NCBI GenBank assembly: GCA_907165275.2
Contig: OU015677.1
Location: 4,402,001 to 4,466,000 of the forward strand
Direction: 5' to 3'
From: Zygaena filipendulae
Taxonomy: Eukaryota; Arthropoda; Insecta; Lepidoptera; Zygaenidae
DNA: 64,000 nucleotides
Shown: piece after piece, positions 33,552 through 45,235 of the stretch
How positions within the stretch are numbered: the stretch's first letter is position 1
Layout: each line of letters starts with the position of its first letter
Translations under genes and position numbers: made by a program
The notes under the pieces: generated by a model
Databases searched by the model: none
The model's input: the letters and a program-made list of their open reading frames with translations, nothing else
Told to the model about the DNA's origin: nothing

Positions 33552-34206
33552 ATAAATAACTAGCTGTCCCCCGCGATTTCATCCGCGGTAATTTCGGAGT
33601 TCCCGCGGAGGTTGCGAGAAAAAAGTACTCTATGTCCTTCAGTTCCCGAGGGAATTCCGGGATGAAAACTATCCTATCTTTTAAGTTGGACCATATTATA
33701 AACGGTTGCAAAATTCTATCAAAATCCGTTCAGTAGTTTCGGAGTCCATCGCGGACAAACAACGTAACACGTGATTTATATATATTAGACTAGCTGTCCC
33801 CCGCGATTTCATCCGCGGTAATTTCGGAGTTCCCGCGGGAATTCCGGGGCATAAACTATCCTATCTTTTAAGTTGGCCCATATTATGAATGGTTGCAAAA
33901 TTTTATCAAAATCCGTTCAGTAGTTTCGAAGTCCATCGCGGACAAACAACGTGACACGTGATTTATATATATTAGACTAGCTGTCCCCCGCAATTTCATC
34001 CGCGGTAATTTCGGAGTTCCCGCGGAGGTTGCGGGAAAAAAGTACTCTATGTCCTTCAGTTCCCGAGGGAATTCCGGGATAAAAACTATCCTATCTTTTA
34101 AGTTGGACCATTTTATGAATGGTTACAAAATTTTATCAAAATCCGTTCAGTAGTTTCGGAGTCCATCGCGGACAAACAACGTGACACGTGATTTATATAT
34201 ATTAGA
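33552..34206 (+). repeat. Three tandem GCGG-core elements
   Basis: Head-to-tail units start CTAGCTGTCCCCCGCGATTT near 33562, 33791 and 33976, each ending CACGTGATTTATATATATTA. Units 1 and 3 share an extra ~45-bp block with AAAAGTACTCTATGTCCTTC that unit 2 lacks, so unit 2 is a deletion derivative or the array grew by unequal exchange. Confidence 0.88.
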
Positions 34207-37200
34207 TTATACTAAAGCAGATAGGGGGCTTATTTGCAATTAAATATTACGTAACTGAAATATTTGCCTTTCGTTTGATCCAATTACACCGCAATCGTAT
34301 AACGAAACAATGATGTGTAGATTTTTTTTATCGATATCGATAAACATCTATCAAAAGGTTACCCCGTGGTGGTCAATGTCGAAATTATAAATTCGCCGAG
34401 TAAATCTAGCGTTCGTAATTCGCAATTTACCAAACGATCTCACGCACGCTCATTTGTTATTATGATTGCATAAAGCTCATTTGTATAATAGATTGTAATT
34501 ATAGGGACTTTTTTCGACAATTATCACAATATAATTGATGTACAAATAGTGTTGCCACATTGTAATAACAAAAGAGTAAAAGATGGAATTCGAACTAGTT
34601 TCGAAGCATCGAACTCAAGATACAATGTAAAATTTCAACTGTGCGTATCTAGTGTCTACATATAATTACGTATGTGCAGTGAAAACTCGACCTTGTTTTT
34701 TTGAAGTTTGTTGTTTTGTCTTTGAAGTTTTCGTGTAAATAACGAGGATAGTCTGTATCAAGAGCGTCTGTCACAGCTCTCTCGTTTATTGGTTTTTAAA
34801 CGCAATTAACGTATTCACGATTTAATGTCGAAGTCAAATAATTTTTATTCAAAGTTGGCCAACGCCCTTCGACTTTTGGGTTGTTTGTGGCCATAACAAT
34901 TTTCCCCCTCCAATTGGTCCCCTCCCCTTCCCTTTCTGAAAAAATTTAGCGGCAAAGGTTTAATGCACTCGGAGGGCTCCCTTCTGGTTAAAATTAAAAC
35001 TCGAATACATATTTGCTTTCTACATTGCTATAAGTCAATACTAAGCAATTATTAGCAGCGATCCTAGGTAGATATAATAATAATTATGTAAGTATAAGTT
35101 ATCCCGGAGTCTAACCGGATTTCATTTGACAAGATGACAAGAATGTAAAAGTAACGATTATCCGGTTCGTTGAACCCGATGGAGTGTTGGACAACTTTTC
35201 CTGAAGTAGGTACAAGGACTTTAATCAAATAGGGATGAACGGTCGTTGCAATATATCGATAAATTACGTACTTCGTAATAGTTTATTAACCGCGGCACGC
35301 ACGGTATACCTAGTTAAAAACACTAACCGCCGCATTAGATTTTTAAGACAAAACTGCCGCAATCAGAGACGAATAAATTAAAACATACAAAGATAAAGCG
35401 CATTAAAGTTTAGGGTGAGTGGGTCGTGACGTCACTAACCGCCATACAAACTGTCCGAATAGTGACGTCACGCGAAATTTCAACTCAATGTATCGCCGTT
35501 ATTTTTTGACTACGTAAAAAAATTAAAAATGTCCCATATTTTACAAGACGGCCTAAAAAATAAAAATTAGTCAACATGCCCATTGTAGAAGGCACGAGAT
35601 AAGAATGTGATTTCTAAATCGTGACGCAAAAAAATGCAATTAAAAAACGATTTCGTGTATTGTTTTCTTTCGAAGGCCGGCGGCGACCTTTGTCACAGTG
35701 CGATGCAACATCCGTACCTGATTAAATACTTAATAATAATAATAATAATAATAATAAAATTGTTTATTGCCGTCAAGAAGGTGTACAAAAAAAATAAAAA
35801 TTAAACTTAGTCAATTATTCTAGGCAAAAGGAAGTGATTCAGCGTGAGCTACTCGTGACCTAGGTCCCGTACTTAAATACTGGTAGGTAAGGAAAAGCAG
35901 ACGAACACAAATAAGTACACCTAAGTCACAACCATTAATCAACTTCTAGGACAAGTTTTTTTTCAACGACTTTCAACTATAGTTTAATATTAATATACTG
36001 TAAATTACACTACAGGGACGTTATTTCTATATTTACTGTATTACCAGCTGTTCTCGGGTTTTCACCCGCGTAAGCTTTGGAGTTCCCGCGGGAATTTTGA
36101 GATAGAAAGTATCCCATGCCATTTCTGTGTTCCCCTGACAACGTGCACGCCCCTGACAACATGCATGCAAAATTTTTGAGCAGGTTTTTGAGTTATTCGC
36201 GAACAGACAGATTTGTCTGTCTGTTCGCGATAGTGTGATAGATGTAATGAAGGATAAGACGTGTATATAAACAAACAAAATCATATAGGCTGAGATTGTG
36301 ACGAAATATTCAGTCATAAAATAAATAGATCCACACGTGTACCAGCAGCTGCGAAACGCTGAAAGATTAAAAAAAAAAAACAAAATTGCAAAACGGTTTC
36401 AATCGATCAAAACTTACGATAATTAAAGATCTATAATGTCGAAATCGAATATTTTCACATCACTATTTCCGCAATACAAAAATAATCGAGATCCGGTGAC
36501 AACATTTCACATCGAGTGTCAGTGTCAAAATATAAAATACCAGCCAGTCGCCTTGTCCTATTATGAATCTATACAAATAATCAAAACGGGAAAATCCGCG
36601 TGTCTGTAGGTACATCCAAAATACGATAAATGCGAATACGAGTTTGTTTGTTGCGCCTAATTTACTAAACTGATCACCATGAAATTTCGCGTACACGTTG
36701 TCAGGGGTAAAGAGAAGGATAGGTATAGGGTGCCTTTCTTTCAGAAAATAGTACCTATTGTTCCCGAAAGATAGAAAATTGATTGACTACATTACAGGGG
36801 CGTTTCAATGTTACGGGGCCCCCGGGTTACAGAGGCCCCTGACGTGTGTAAGAAAAAATTAGTAAATTTTTGAAAAACTGAAATCGTCTTTAGCTATAGA
36901 TGAATTAATAAATCAATTTGGCGAAAAAACGGCAAGAAAAGTGAAAATATTTTTCATTTGAATTGTTTGGCTAGTTCAATTTACAGGAGGAAGCGATAAT
37001 TTATATTAATATTTATTTAAATTTAATGCAAGCATTTTTGTTTCTTTTGTGACAAATGAAGAAGAAGAAGAAGCAGAAAATACATTTATTTCAGCACAAC
37101 ACACAAAAAAAGGAAACAAATATAAACAGTGCCTAATCTAAAGATCTAAATCCAAATCTTCACCCTTCATTTGGTCGGGCTAACCCCCAACCCCCAACTA

Positions 37201-37920
37201 ATTTTGATACAGGATACATCAGGTAACACGTGCGTTCTAAATCGATACTAATATTATGAGAGGTAAAGTTTGTGAGGTTGTGGGGGATAATCTCTAGATC
37301 GCGGTTGAAATCGCGGGGAACAGTTAGCAGTCTATATAAATATCTAAAACCAACAGAATCTGCAAGTCCGTCACAAAAGATTCTAACAGATTATACAATA
37401 TTATTTACCCAAAAATTGACAGGAAGCGACAAATTTTCTCAATCTGACTGTCCAGATAGTCTAGTCAGTTCGATGTGTTTGATATGCATCTGTTTGGGAT
37501 CTTGTCATATCTAATTAACATTTTTTTTTCTGTAGAGGCTATATAAGCTCATAACTATGGTACGCTAGCTACTTGGCTTCCGAGCGTATTCCGAAATTCA
37601 CGCGGGTGAAACCGCGGGGCACAGCTAGTGCACAATCATAATGTTTATCGAATCGGCCTCCGCCCTACTTGATAATAGCGGTATAGCATTTTGAAGGTGT
37701 CGCAACTCGCCCGGTGGCATTTTGAGATTGGTTTTATCGTCTTAAACGGCTTAAGTTAGGCAAGTCAGGCTTATCTGACTAATGATCACTTCACTGATGC
37801 AGATAATGCGGGGGCGTTTTAAAATGAGCAGTGAACGAAGAGAACCTATGAAAACTGCTGTGTAGATTACAACTCACTCGCGCTATACTGACTACGAAGA
37901 AAATAATAATAGTATATCAC
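34207..37920. other. Gene-free repeat-rich stretch
   Basis: A fragment of a palindromic MITE (35334-35372, AAAACTGCCGCAATCAGAGA) fused to CRE-MITE copy 8 (35380-35584), an (AAT)n tract with reversed retroposon tail (35728-35850), a forward GCGG-core element (36041-36240) with an internal CAGACAGATTTGTCTGTCTG palindrome, reverse GCGG-core fragments (36600-36740, 37250-37330, 37570-37630) and a (GAA)n plus ATTTATTTCAGCACAACAC tail (37056-37140). Confidence 0.6.
35380..35584. mobile_element. CRE-MITE copy 8 (truncated)
   Basis: Starts at AGATAAAGCGCATTAAAG and runs to GTCAACATGCCCATT; both TGACGTCA octamers present. The outer left part is missing. Confidence 0.8.
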
Positions 37921-38004
37921 TATAGAGAGGCAATATAGGCGAGGCAGGCGCACCACAGTTGTGAAGAAGTTTTCCAAAATTTGCTGGCATTCCAAGTATA
38001 TTTT

Positions 38005-38390
38005 CTAAGTAGGTATATTTTTTTTTTTAATGTCCTAGGGGGCAAACGGGCAAGTGGTACACCTGATGGTAAGTGATTACCGCCGCCCATAGACATCTGC
38101 AACACCAGAAGGCTTGCAGGTGCGTTGCCGACCTGGAATGGGGATGGGAACTGGCTTTCAAGCGGGGCTGCCGGAACACACCGTTAGGTGCTTGGCGACA
38201 GATTTGCAACTCGAAGGTGGTAGCTAGCCAGCCGGGCACTAGAGAGCGCCCTACCACCATGCTATGGTTTCTTCACGATGTTTTCCTTCACCGACAGCTC
38301 AAGCTCATTGTTAAAGTTTGAACCAACGCCTTGCGGCGTTTGATCCGAACGCACCAACCACTGATTTTGCTTCGCTGCTATTTTCTACTA
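38005..38390 (+). mobile_element. Abundant lepidopteran interspersed repeat
   Basis: Contains GGGGGCAAACGGGCAAGTGG, CACCTGATGGTAAGTGATTA, CCGCCCATAGACATCTGCAA and CGCCTTGCGGCGTTTGAT. The block around CACCTGATGGTAAG is a very common non-coding repeat in moths and butterflies that often yields false ORFs. Class not assigned. Confidence 0.65.
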
Positions 38391-39014
38391 GCTGTCCCCA
38401 GCAGTTTCAGCCGCGGTAATTTCGGAGTTCCCGTAAGAATTTCGCGATAAAAAGTACCCCATGTCACTCAGGACTACCGTAGTTTCCTATAAGTGAAGTA
38501 GATCCAGTGATTACCCTACACCCTCACCAACTCACAAACTTTACCTCTTTATATTATTAGTACCTATAGATCATACAATGTTCCCAAATTTGTGAACTTA
38601 GAAATAAAAACGTAACCGAATGGCGTTTAGTACAGCATGCCTACGCCAATCAATTTACCAATCGTCATGTCGTCAAAAGCACAGAGAAGGACGCAGGGTA
38701 CTTTTTATCCAGTAATTTCCGCGGGAACTCCGTAATCAACGCCGTCAAGCGGGTATGCTATTGATTGGAGAGGTACAAAAAAAAACCAACAACAAAAGAA
38801 TCCATACCGTTATAAAGACCCAATCAAATCCAACCTTGGCGTCCGCAAGGTTCGAATTATAAAACTATGATAAGTATTATAACCTATACTAAAAGATAAA
38901 AAAATAAAATAAAACCGGCGGCGGCTGCGCCCGCGCAGCGTTGCATGGCGCTTACGCAAGCCGAACTTGCACTTGAGGTGGTCGATTGTGGTACAGGCGG
39001 CGACAGAAGTAGAT

Positions 39015-39318
39015 AATGGGCATGATGACTAAATTTTAATTTTTAGTCCGTCTTGTAGGTTAATAAAAAATATTGGACACGTATTTTTCCTCTTTTTACG
39101 TAATCAAAACATAATGGTGATACATTGATTTGAAATTTCGTGTGACGTCACACCTAAGTACACTTTATAATTAGTTACGACGTCGCGACCTCCCACGCCT
39201 AAAACATCAATGCGTTTTATCTAAGTATTATTTCAATAATTCGAAAAAACCAAAAACACATATCTACCTGACGGACTAAATAGGATGTTGATTTTTATAC
39301 CTTATCATCATGCCCATT
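39015..39318. mobile_element. CRE-MITE copy 9
   Basis: Both ends intact (AATGGGCATGATGACTAAAT; ATCATCATGCCCATT). One octamer remains (GTGTGACGTCACACC); the second is mutated. Confidence 0.85.
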
Positions 39319-41150
39319 CCATTATATTATTCTTTTATATACCACAGTTCAAAATTGAAACAGATGAAAAGTATCCTTCTTAGTAACCTTTTTAGAAGAA
39401 CCGGTGAATCAAATGGTTTTATTTATCCCGTGGATATTATAATTAACAAGACTTCGTCCTGAAACTGACCACTATAAAGTAGCGTCAGAGGAATTTGACA
39501 GGCCGTTTTTAAGTTCGGTAGGTACAAGGTACTTCAATAAAAATCATATCATTTCATAAATGTAGTCATTAGAGTGACGAGATATCGATTCACAGTACCA
39601 AATTCCAAAAAGCACTATAAATTGACGTGAGCTAAAGGACACAGAGCATAAAAATGTGCAAGAATACTTATTTTTAGGGGACAATGGATACACGTTGTTT
39701 GCGCACACACATTTGACATTAACCATTTTCCACCCGAATGTACCTTGTAGACAAACTCGCTTACGTAATGCAGCATTCACCTACTTGTTTTGAATTTTGT
39801 TACTTCTTTTTTTTTTTTCAGATCATTTATCATACATGGTTAACCTCTTTGGTCAATTCAATTATGTTCACTGATGTTTGTTATTCGAATCAAACGGTAC
39901 GTTGTATCATTTGAGTAAAATAAAACAATCGAATGAGGTAATACGTCTTCAAGTATTGTACGAAATATTTTTACAAAAATATACTTTATTCCAAAATAAA
40001 ATGTATTTTTGTGGGAGTGGGAGGAGGGGAGGGGGGGGGGAATCATATACCTATTTCAAAAACTACACAACATTTCTCATTCAAAAGTTGTACGTACGGC
40101 CCTTAATTTTTAATAATTTCCTATTTTTTATACCCATTCAAATTTTTAATGTCATGCTTTTCGCGAAAAAGGGGCATAGGTACCGGAGTTCTGGCTATTT
40201 AATAGCTGCATAAACTTGGCACTAAATAATAATCGAGGGATTCTATTTACCCACACCCTAGAAGCGCTGTCTTTCTTTTTATTACTCTATCTAAAACGCC
40301 ATAGGTATGCAAACCAAAAGAATTTGGCTCTGGCGCCTCACTGACCGCTGTAGCAGCACACTCGCTGCGCTAGTTCCACTCGCGCGTTATGGGACCCTAT
40401 TTTGAAATCGCTCGAATTGTCTGCTTTTATTTTAGTCCATCTTGTAGATTAATAAAATATATTGGAGTTTGGACACGTATTTTTTCTTTTTTTAACGTAA
40501 TCAAAAAATATCAGTGAGACATGAGTTGAAATTTCGCCTGACGTGAGACGTCATAACCAGGTGCAGTTTGTACGGGGCTTATACCGAATAATGACGTCAC
40601 GAGTCCCCCACCCTAAACTTTAATGCGCTCTGTCTATGTTTATTTTCATTAATTTCGGGATCGGAATTGGGATTCTTGCAAATCAGGATTTGACCCTACT
40701 TTTGGTAGTCATCAAATTGATAAGCGTAGACCTATTGTGCTATATTTAGTGTACGTGTAAGTTTTTTGTTGTACAGTTAAATTTTTCTTATTCTTAAGTA
40801 CATATCTCTTAAGTCTAGAACAATAACTCATAAAGTGTGTTTTCATGTTATCATTCATTCATTTGCTAATATTAGAAATATTTAGAAGGCATGTAAGGAA
40901 GTGATTCGGTTTGCCAAGTGGACCGGTATTAGCCAAGTGACGGGTCCCATTTCTGCACTTTGAAACTCTATATCTTATCCAAAATACACTTTAGTTTCGT
41001 CAGCAGAGAGTTTAAATTGAATTGGCGACGTTCGTCTCTGGTAACACTCGCGAATATAGTGCGGAGATAGGTATGACCAGTTGCGAAACGGTATTGAGTG
41101 TAGGTAGACAGTATAGATATTACATTACGAATGAACTGTACTATGACGAT
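39319..41150. other. Gene-free stretch
   Basis: A truncated CRE-MITE (copy 10, 40425-40665), a G-rich run (40017-40040) and otherwise unremarkable AT-rich sequence. Confidence 0.55.
40425..40665. mobile_element. CRE-MITE copy 10 (truncated)
   Basis: From TTTTAGTCCATCTTGTAGAT to AACTTTAATGCGCTCTGTCT; one octamer kept (AATGACGTCACGAG); the right end is lost. Confidence 0.75.
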
Positions 41151-41650
41151 TTTAAAATCCTTACTAACATAATAAATGTGAAAGTGAGTTTGTTTGTATG
41201 TTTGTTTGTTACGCTTTCATGGCTAAACGGCTCACCCGATCACTACGAAATTTTGCATACACGTTGTCAGGGGCACAGAGAAAGACATAGGCTACCTTTG
41301 ATCCCGGAATTCCCACGGGAACTCCGAAATTAACACGGTTGAAACCGCGGAACACATTATCTAATATATATAAATCACGTGTCACGTTGTTTGTCCGCGA
41401 TGGACTCCAAAACTACTGAACGGATTTTGATAAAATTTTGTAACCATTCATAAAATGGTCCAACTTAAAAGATAGGATAGTTTTTATCCCGGAATTCCCG
41501 CGGTAACTCCGGAATTAATGCGGGGAACAGCTAATCACCGTCAGGGCCGTCAGAGGTACAAAGAAAGACATAGAGTAGGTACTTTTTTCCCGGAATTCCC
41601 GCGGGAACTCCGAAATCACCGCGGATGAAATCGCGAGGGACAGCTAGTAT
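41150..41650 (-). mobile_element. Reverse GCGG-core elements, at least two copies
   Basis: 41150-41345 ends in TTAACACGGTTGAAACCGCG; 41360-41650 includes ACTACTGAACGGATTTTGAT and ends ATCGCGAGGGACAGCTAGTA. Same family as 5262-5462 on the opposite strand. Confidence 0.75.
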
Positions 41651-42007
41651 AATATAAATTCCATTTTAAATGTCCCGACCTAAATATTTTGTGAAAGTAT
41701 ACGAAATCACTAACCAAAAGCATAAAAAATTCCAAATAGCACATTAACATAATAATTAACATTGAACACAAAATATATAATTATATCAATCAGACATTTA
41801 ACTTCTACTCACTAATTAATATGAATAGCGAGTTGAGACTAGACGATATATGAAAACACAAAAATACAACGTAAACAGCCAAACCACTTTTGTTTGTAGA
41901 GCGATACGGCTCAAATTCGATTGGCTGTCGTGTGAAATGTGGCTCAAAAGGTACCACGTTACGTTGGTGGTTGAAAAAATTGTGTTCCCTTCGAGGTCGA
42001 GTCATAG

Positions 42008-42419
42008 GTCCGTATTCCAGAAGGTTAGTTTAGTCATGAATCTAGTTTTAAAACTGATTTCAAGTAAAGTTTTAATTTTAGAACCTTACTTGAAACGAGA
42101 TTCATGAATCAACAATCAGCTGAGTTATTTCCTTATTCTAGAACGACACTTGAGTACTAATCTATACTCAAGCAAAGATTTGATCTTTGTTTACGTCTGT
42201 CATGTCAAGACCACTCAACCAATCAGAGCTCAAAATCTCTACTCTAGACTAGTTTCAACTGATTAGAACCAATCAGAGTTCAGAATCCCTACTCAAGACT
42301 AGTTTCAAGTAATTAGAACTTAAAACGCATTCTATAATAAGATGTACGCTTGAGTTATGTTCTGAGCTTAAAACTAATCTCAAGTAGAACGTGATCTGAG
42401 TCACCTTCTGGAATACGAG
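42008..42419. mobile_element. MITE with CGTATTCCAGAAGGT ends
   Basis: Terminal inverted repeats CGTATTCCAGAAGGT (left) and ACCTTCTGGAATACG (right), ~410 bp, with internal inverted copies of ACTAGTTTCAAGTAATTAGA-like sequence. No ORF. Confidence 0.75.
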
Positions 42420-42667
42420 CCATAGAGACTTGATATATCAGAGTCCAGCCGCGACGCGCCGGCCGTGGGCAGGAATGCAATGGTAATAATGAGTATAGAC
42501 AATAGTGAGTGACGTTCGGAGAGCGGTGAAAGATAAAAAGCGTACGTATACGAAAAGATAGAAGGGGCATCGACAAAGCTCAGTATGAAAACTGTCGCCG
42601 ATTGGTTGTAGCACAAGTTATTCGCCGTGCACACTAACAATCATCAATGCAACGTTATGTATCAAAC

Positions 42668-42901
42668 GGACGCAGATAAGCAGTAACATGTAAACCCACA
42701 AGATTAAGTTACCCATTCAGAACGATCTATTGAGAGTTAGGGAACGTTTTTTAATTATAAGTTTACCTTATTACATTGCTGAAGTATGTAACAAAATATT
42801 GAACATAAAAATGTTGGCAGAAAATGGCGCTATAATTTTAAAACACGATTTACTCCAAATTTCTCCAGTGTGGGTTGACACACTATTGCTTATCTCTGTC
42901 C
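42668..42901 (+). mobile_element. GGAC-ended MITE copy 3
   Basis: GGACGCAGATAAGCAGTAAC to ATTGCTTATCTCTGTCC, flanked by AAAC on both sides (42664-42667, 42902-42905). Confidence 0.92.
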
Positions 42902-42905
42902 AAAC

Positions 42906-44160
42906 GACGTTTGGTTAGAAAGAAATATCAAGAAAAGGAGTTTATTGGTCGCCATCAAATAGATACAAAAAAAAATACATTACAAAAAATAACAAATATT
43001 GTGAAGGAGAAGGAAGGCTGTGCTGTGTGGGGGCCAATCGGTCAATGTCTCAGTATAAATGCTTCATTATGTGTGTGGGACAGCAAATAATGAAACTGGT
43101 TTTTCGATACGGCCGCAATAAAGTGTACGTGTATTTACTTAGGTTATTTTCATAATATTGTAGACAACACAACATTGAGACGCCACAGTTACCAAAGTTT
43201 TGAAAGTTATGAGCGTTTGCTCATAACAGCGGTGCGCCTGCCTTTCTGACAAGCCTACTCTGCCTCTCTAGTTAATATATTATTTTCTCTGTGCTTATAT
43301 GTATGCAGCAGACAGCTCATCAACGGCATTATTTGATTTATTATTTGTTTTACAATCCGCGATAAACAAAAAGAACTCTGGATGTAAAGCATTAGAATTT
43401 CAGATTTAATATACACATTACGTAATTTATTTTCATGTCGACAAAAAAATGGTTAAGCATGAATTTTACTGTGTTATAAGGTGCTGTATTGGACAATAAT
43501 TTGCACACTGACGGTTTTTTATGTACTCAAGAAGATTTATGACATTTCGAGCTGATTTCTTGGGTTTCCTCCTTGGGATTCCTTGGAGCTCCGAGAAAGT
43601 TCTTGCAAGCTATAGTACCGTGACTTGCAATTTCAAACCGTACAACGAAACATTTTAAGAGAAGATATTATATTGATCGAATGAATTTTACCTGAAGCTG
43701 GCTAAATGCAATATGCGAAAGTCCATATAAAAGAAGAAAGAAAGAAAACCCGCTCCGCTCGTCACAGGGACGCCGCGCCGGTACGCGAGCGCACGACCCA
43801 AGTGAACGGCGCGGCGTGACCCAGCCATGCCCATACAACGTCTATGCCCCGCATTCGATCACAAAGATCTAGAGTTACCGATAGTATGACAATGCGCATT
43901 CACAGAGAGATAAGACCAGACGTTTATGGTCGGTGGTGATTTCTTTACCGAATCCGCTGAACGGGGAGGTCAATGGCAGTTGCGAAACGTGATGCGGTCG
44001 CCGTTTTGCGTAAAGTTTAATGGACGCCAAAACGGGAGCGGCGGCGGGCGGCGCAACGATGCCTTTTTCGAGTTGAGACAGAGCTTAGATTGGCATAGAA
44101 ATAATTATACCCACCGATTTTTCTCACGCTCACGATCGTAATGTCAAAGGTAACACAGCC
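42906..44160. other. Gene-free stretch
   Basis: No repeat or gene recognised with confidence. A GC-rich patch at ~43750-43850 and an open frame at 43926-44141 have no recognisable product. Confidence 0.5.
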
Positions 44161-45235
44161 ATCGCGACAGGGGATTTGTGGGCATGCAATTCAGCTGCGA
44201 AAACAGGGGATCTGCCAACGTGAGCAATGTAATACAGCTAACACAATAGGGGATCTGCCAACGTGAGCAATATAATACAGCTAAGACAATAGGGGGTTTC
44301 TCAACGTAGGGAATGCAATTCAGCTGCGACAACAGGGGATCTCTCAACGTAGGGAATGCAATTCAGCTGCGACAACAGGGGATCTGTCAACGTGAGCAAT
44401 GTAACACCGCTAAGACAATAGGGGATCTGTCAACGTGGGAAATGCAATACAGCTAAGACAATAGGGGATCTCTCAACGTAGGGAATGCAATTCAGCTGGG
44501 ACAACAGGGGATCTGTCAACGTGAGCAATGTAACACAGCTAAGACAATAGGGGATCTGTCAACGTGGGAAATGCAATACAGCTAAGACAATAGGGGATCT
44601 CTCAACGTAGGGAATGCAATTCAGCTGGGACAACAGGGGATCTGTCAACGTGAGCAATGTAACACAGCTAAGACAATAGGGGATCTGTCAACGTGGGAAA
44701 TGTAATACAGCTAAGACAATAGGGGATCTCTTAACGTAGGGAATGCAATTCAGCTGCGACAACAGGGGATCTGTCAACGTAGGGAATGCAATTCGGCTGC
44801 GACAACAGGGGATCTGTCAACGTGAGCAATGTAACACAGCTAAGACAATAGGGGATCTGTCAACGTGAGGAATGCAATTCAGCTGCGACAACAGGGGATC
44901 TTTTAACGTGAGCAATGTAATACAGCTAAGGCAATAGGGGATCTGTCAACGTGGGGAATGCAATTCAGCTGCGACAACAGCCCCCATAGCCAAGTTGGTA
45001 ATCTATGATTAAAATTGTACTTTTGATTGGATGATTTTTCGTGACCACTTGACATAACGGTACATTTCCTTATTACTTTTCAATAGCGGTGACGATCATA
45101 GATTGTAAACTTGTCTAAAGGGACAGCGGATCTGTCGCCGTAAGCAATACATTACAGCCATCGCGACGGGGTTATATGTCAACGGGGGTCATGAAACACA
45201 GCCATTGCAACAGGGGATTTGTCAACTTGGGCATC
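44160..45235. repeat. 43-bp satellite with 129-bp higher-order structure
   Basis: About 19 units of the form GACAATAGGGGATCTGTCAA + CGTGAGCAATGTAACACAG + CTAA at 44160-44980. Three unit types (GTGAGCAATGTAA, GTGGGAAATGCAA, GTAGGGAATGCAA) recur in order, e.g. starts at 44457 and 44586, 129 bp apart. Two to three diverged units continue after a MITE insertion (45123-45235). Confidence 0.92.
44981..45122. mobile_element. CCCCC-TAGCCAAGTTG MITE inserted in the satellite
   Basis: 142 bp from CCCCCATAGCCAAGTTGGTA to AAACTTGTCTAAAGGG; flanked by ACAG on both sides (44977-44980, 45123-45126). Same family as 8505-8654. Confidence 0.75.

Noticed and set aside
38027..38321. ORFs on both strands of about 80 codons
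   Set aside because: Lie in an abundant lepidopteran repeat that commonly yields false gene models.
43926..44141. 71-codon plus-strand ORF
   Set aside because: No recognisable domain, no promoter or splice context, adjacent to the satellite; probably chance.
44160..45235. CRISPR-like regular repeats
   Set aside because: Units are directly abutting 43-bp satellites without unique spacers, in a eukaryotic genome.
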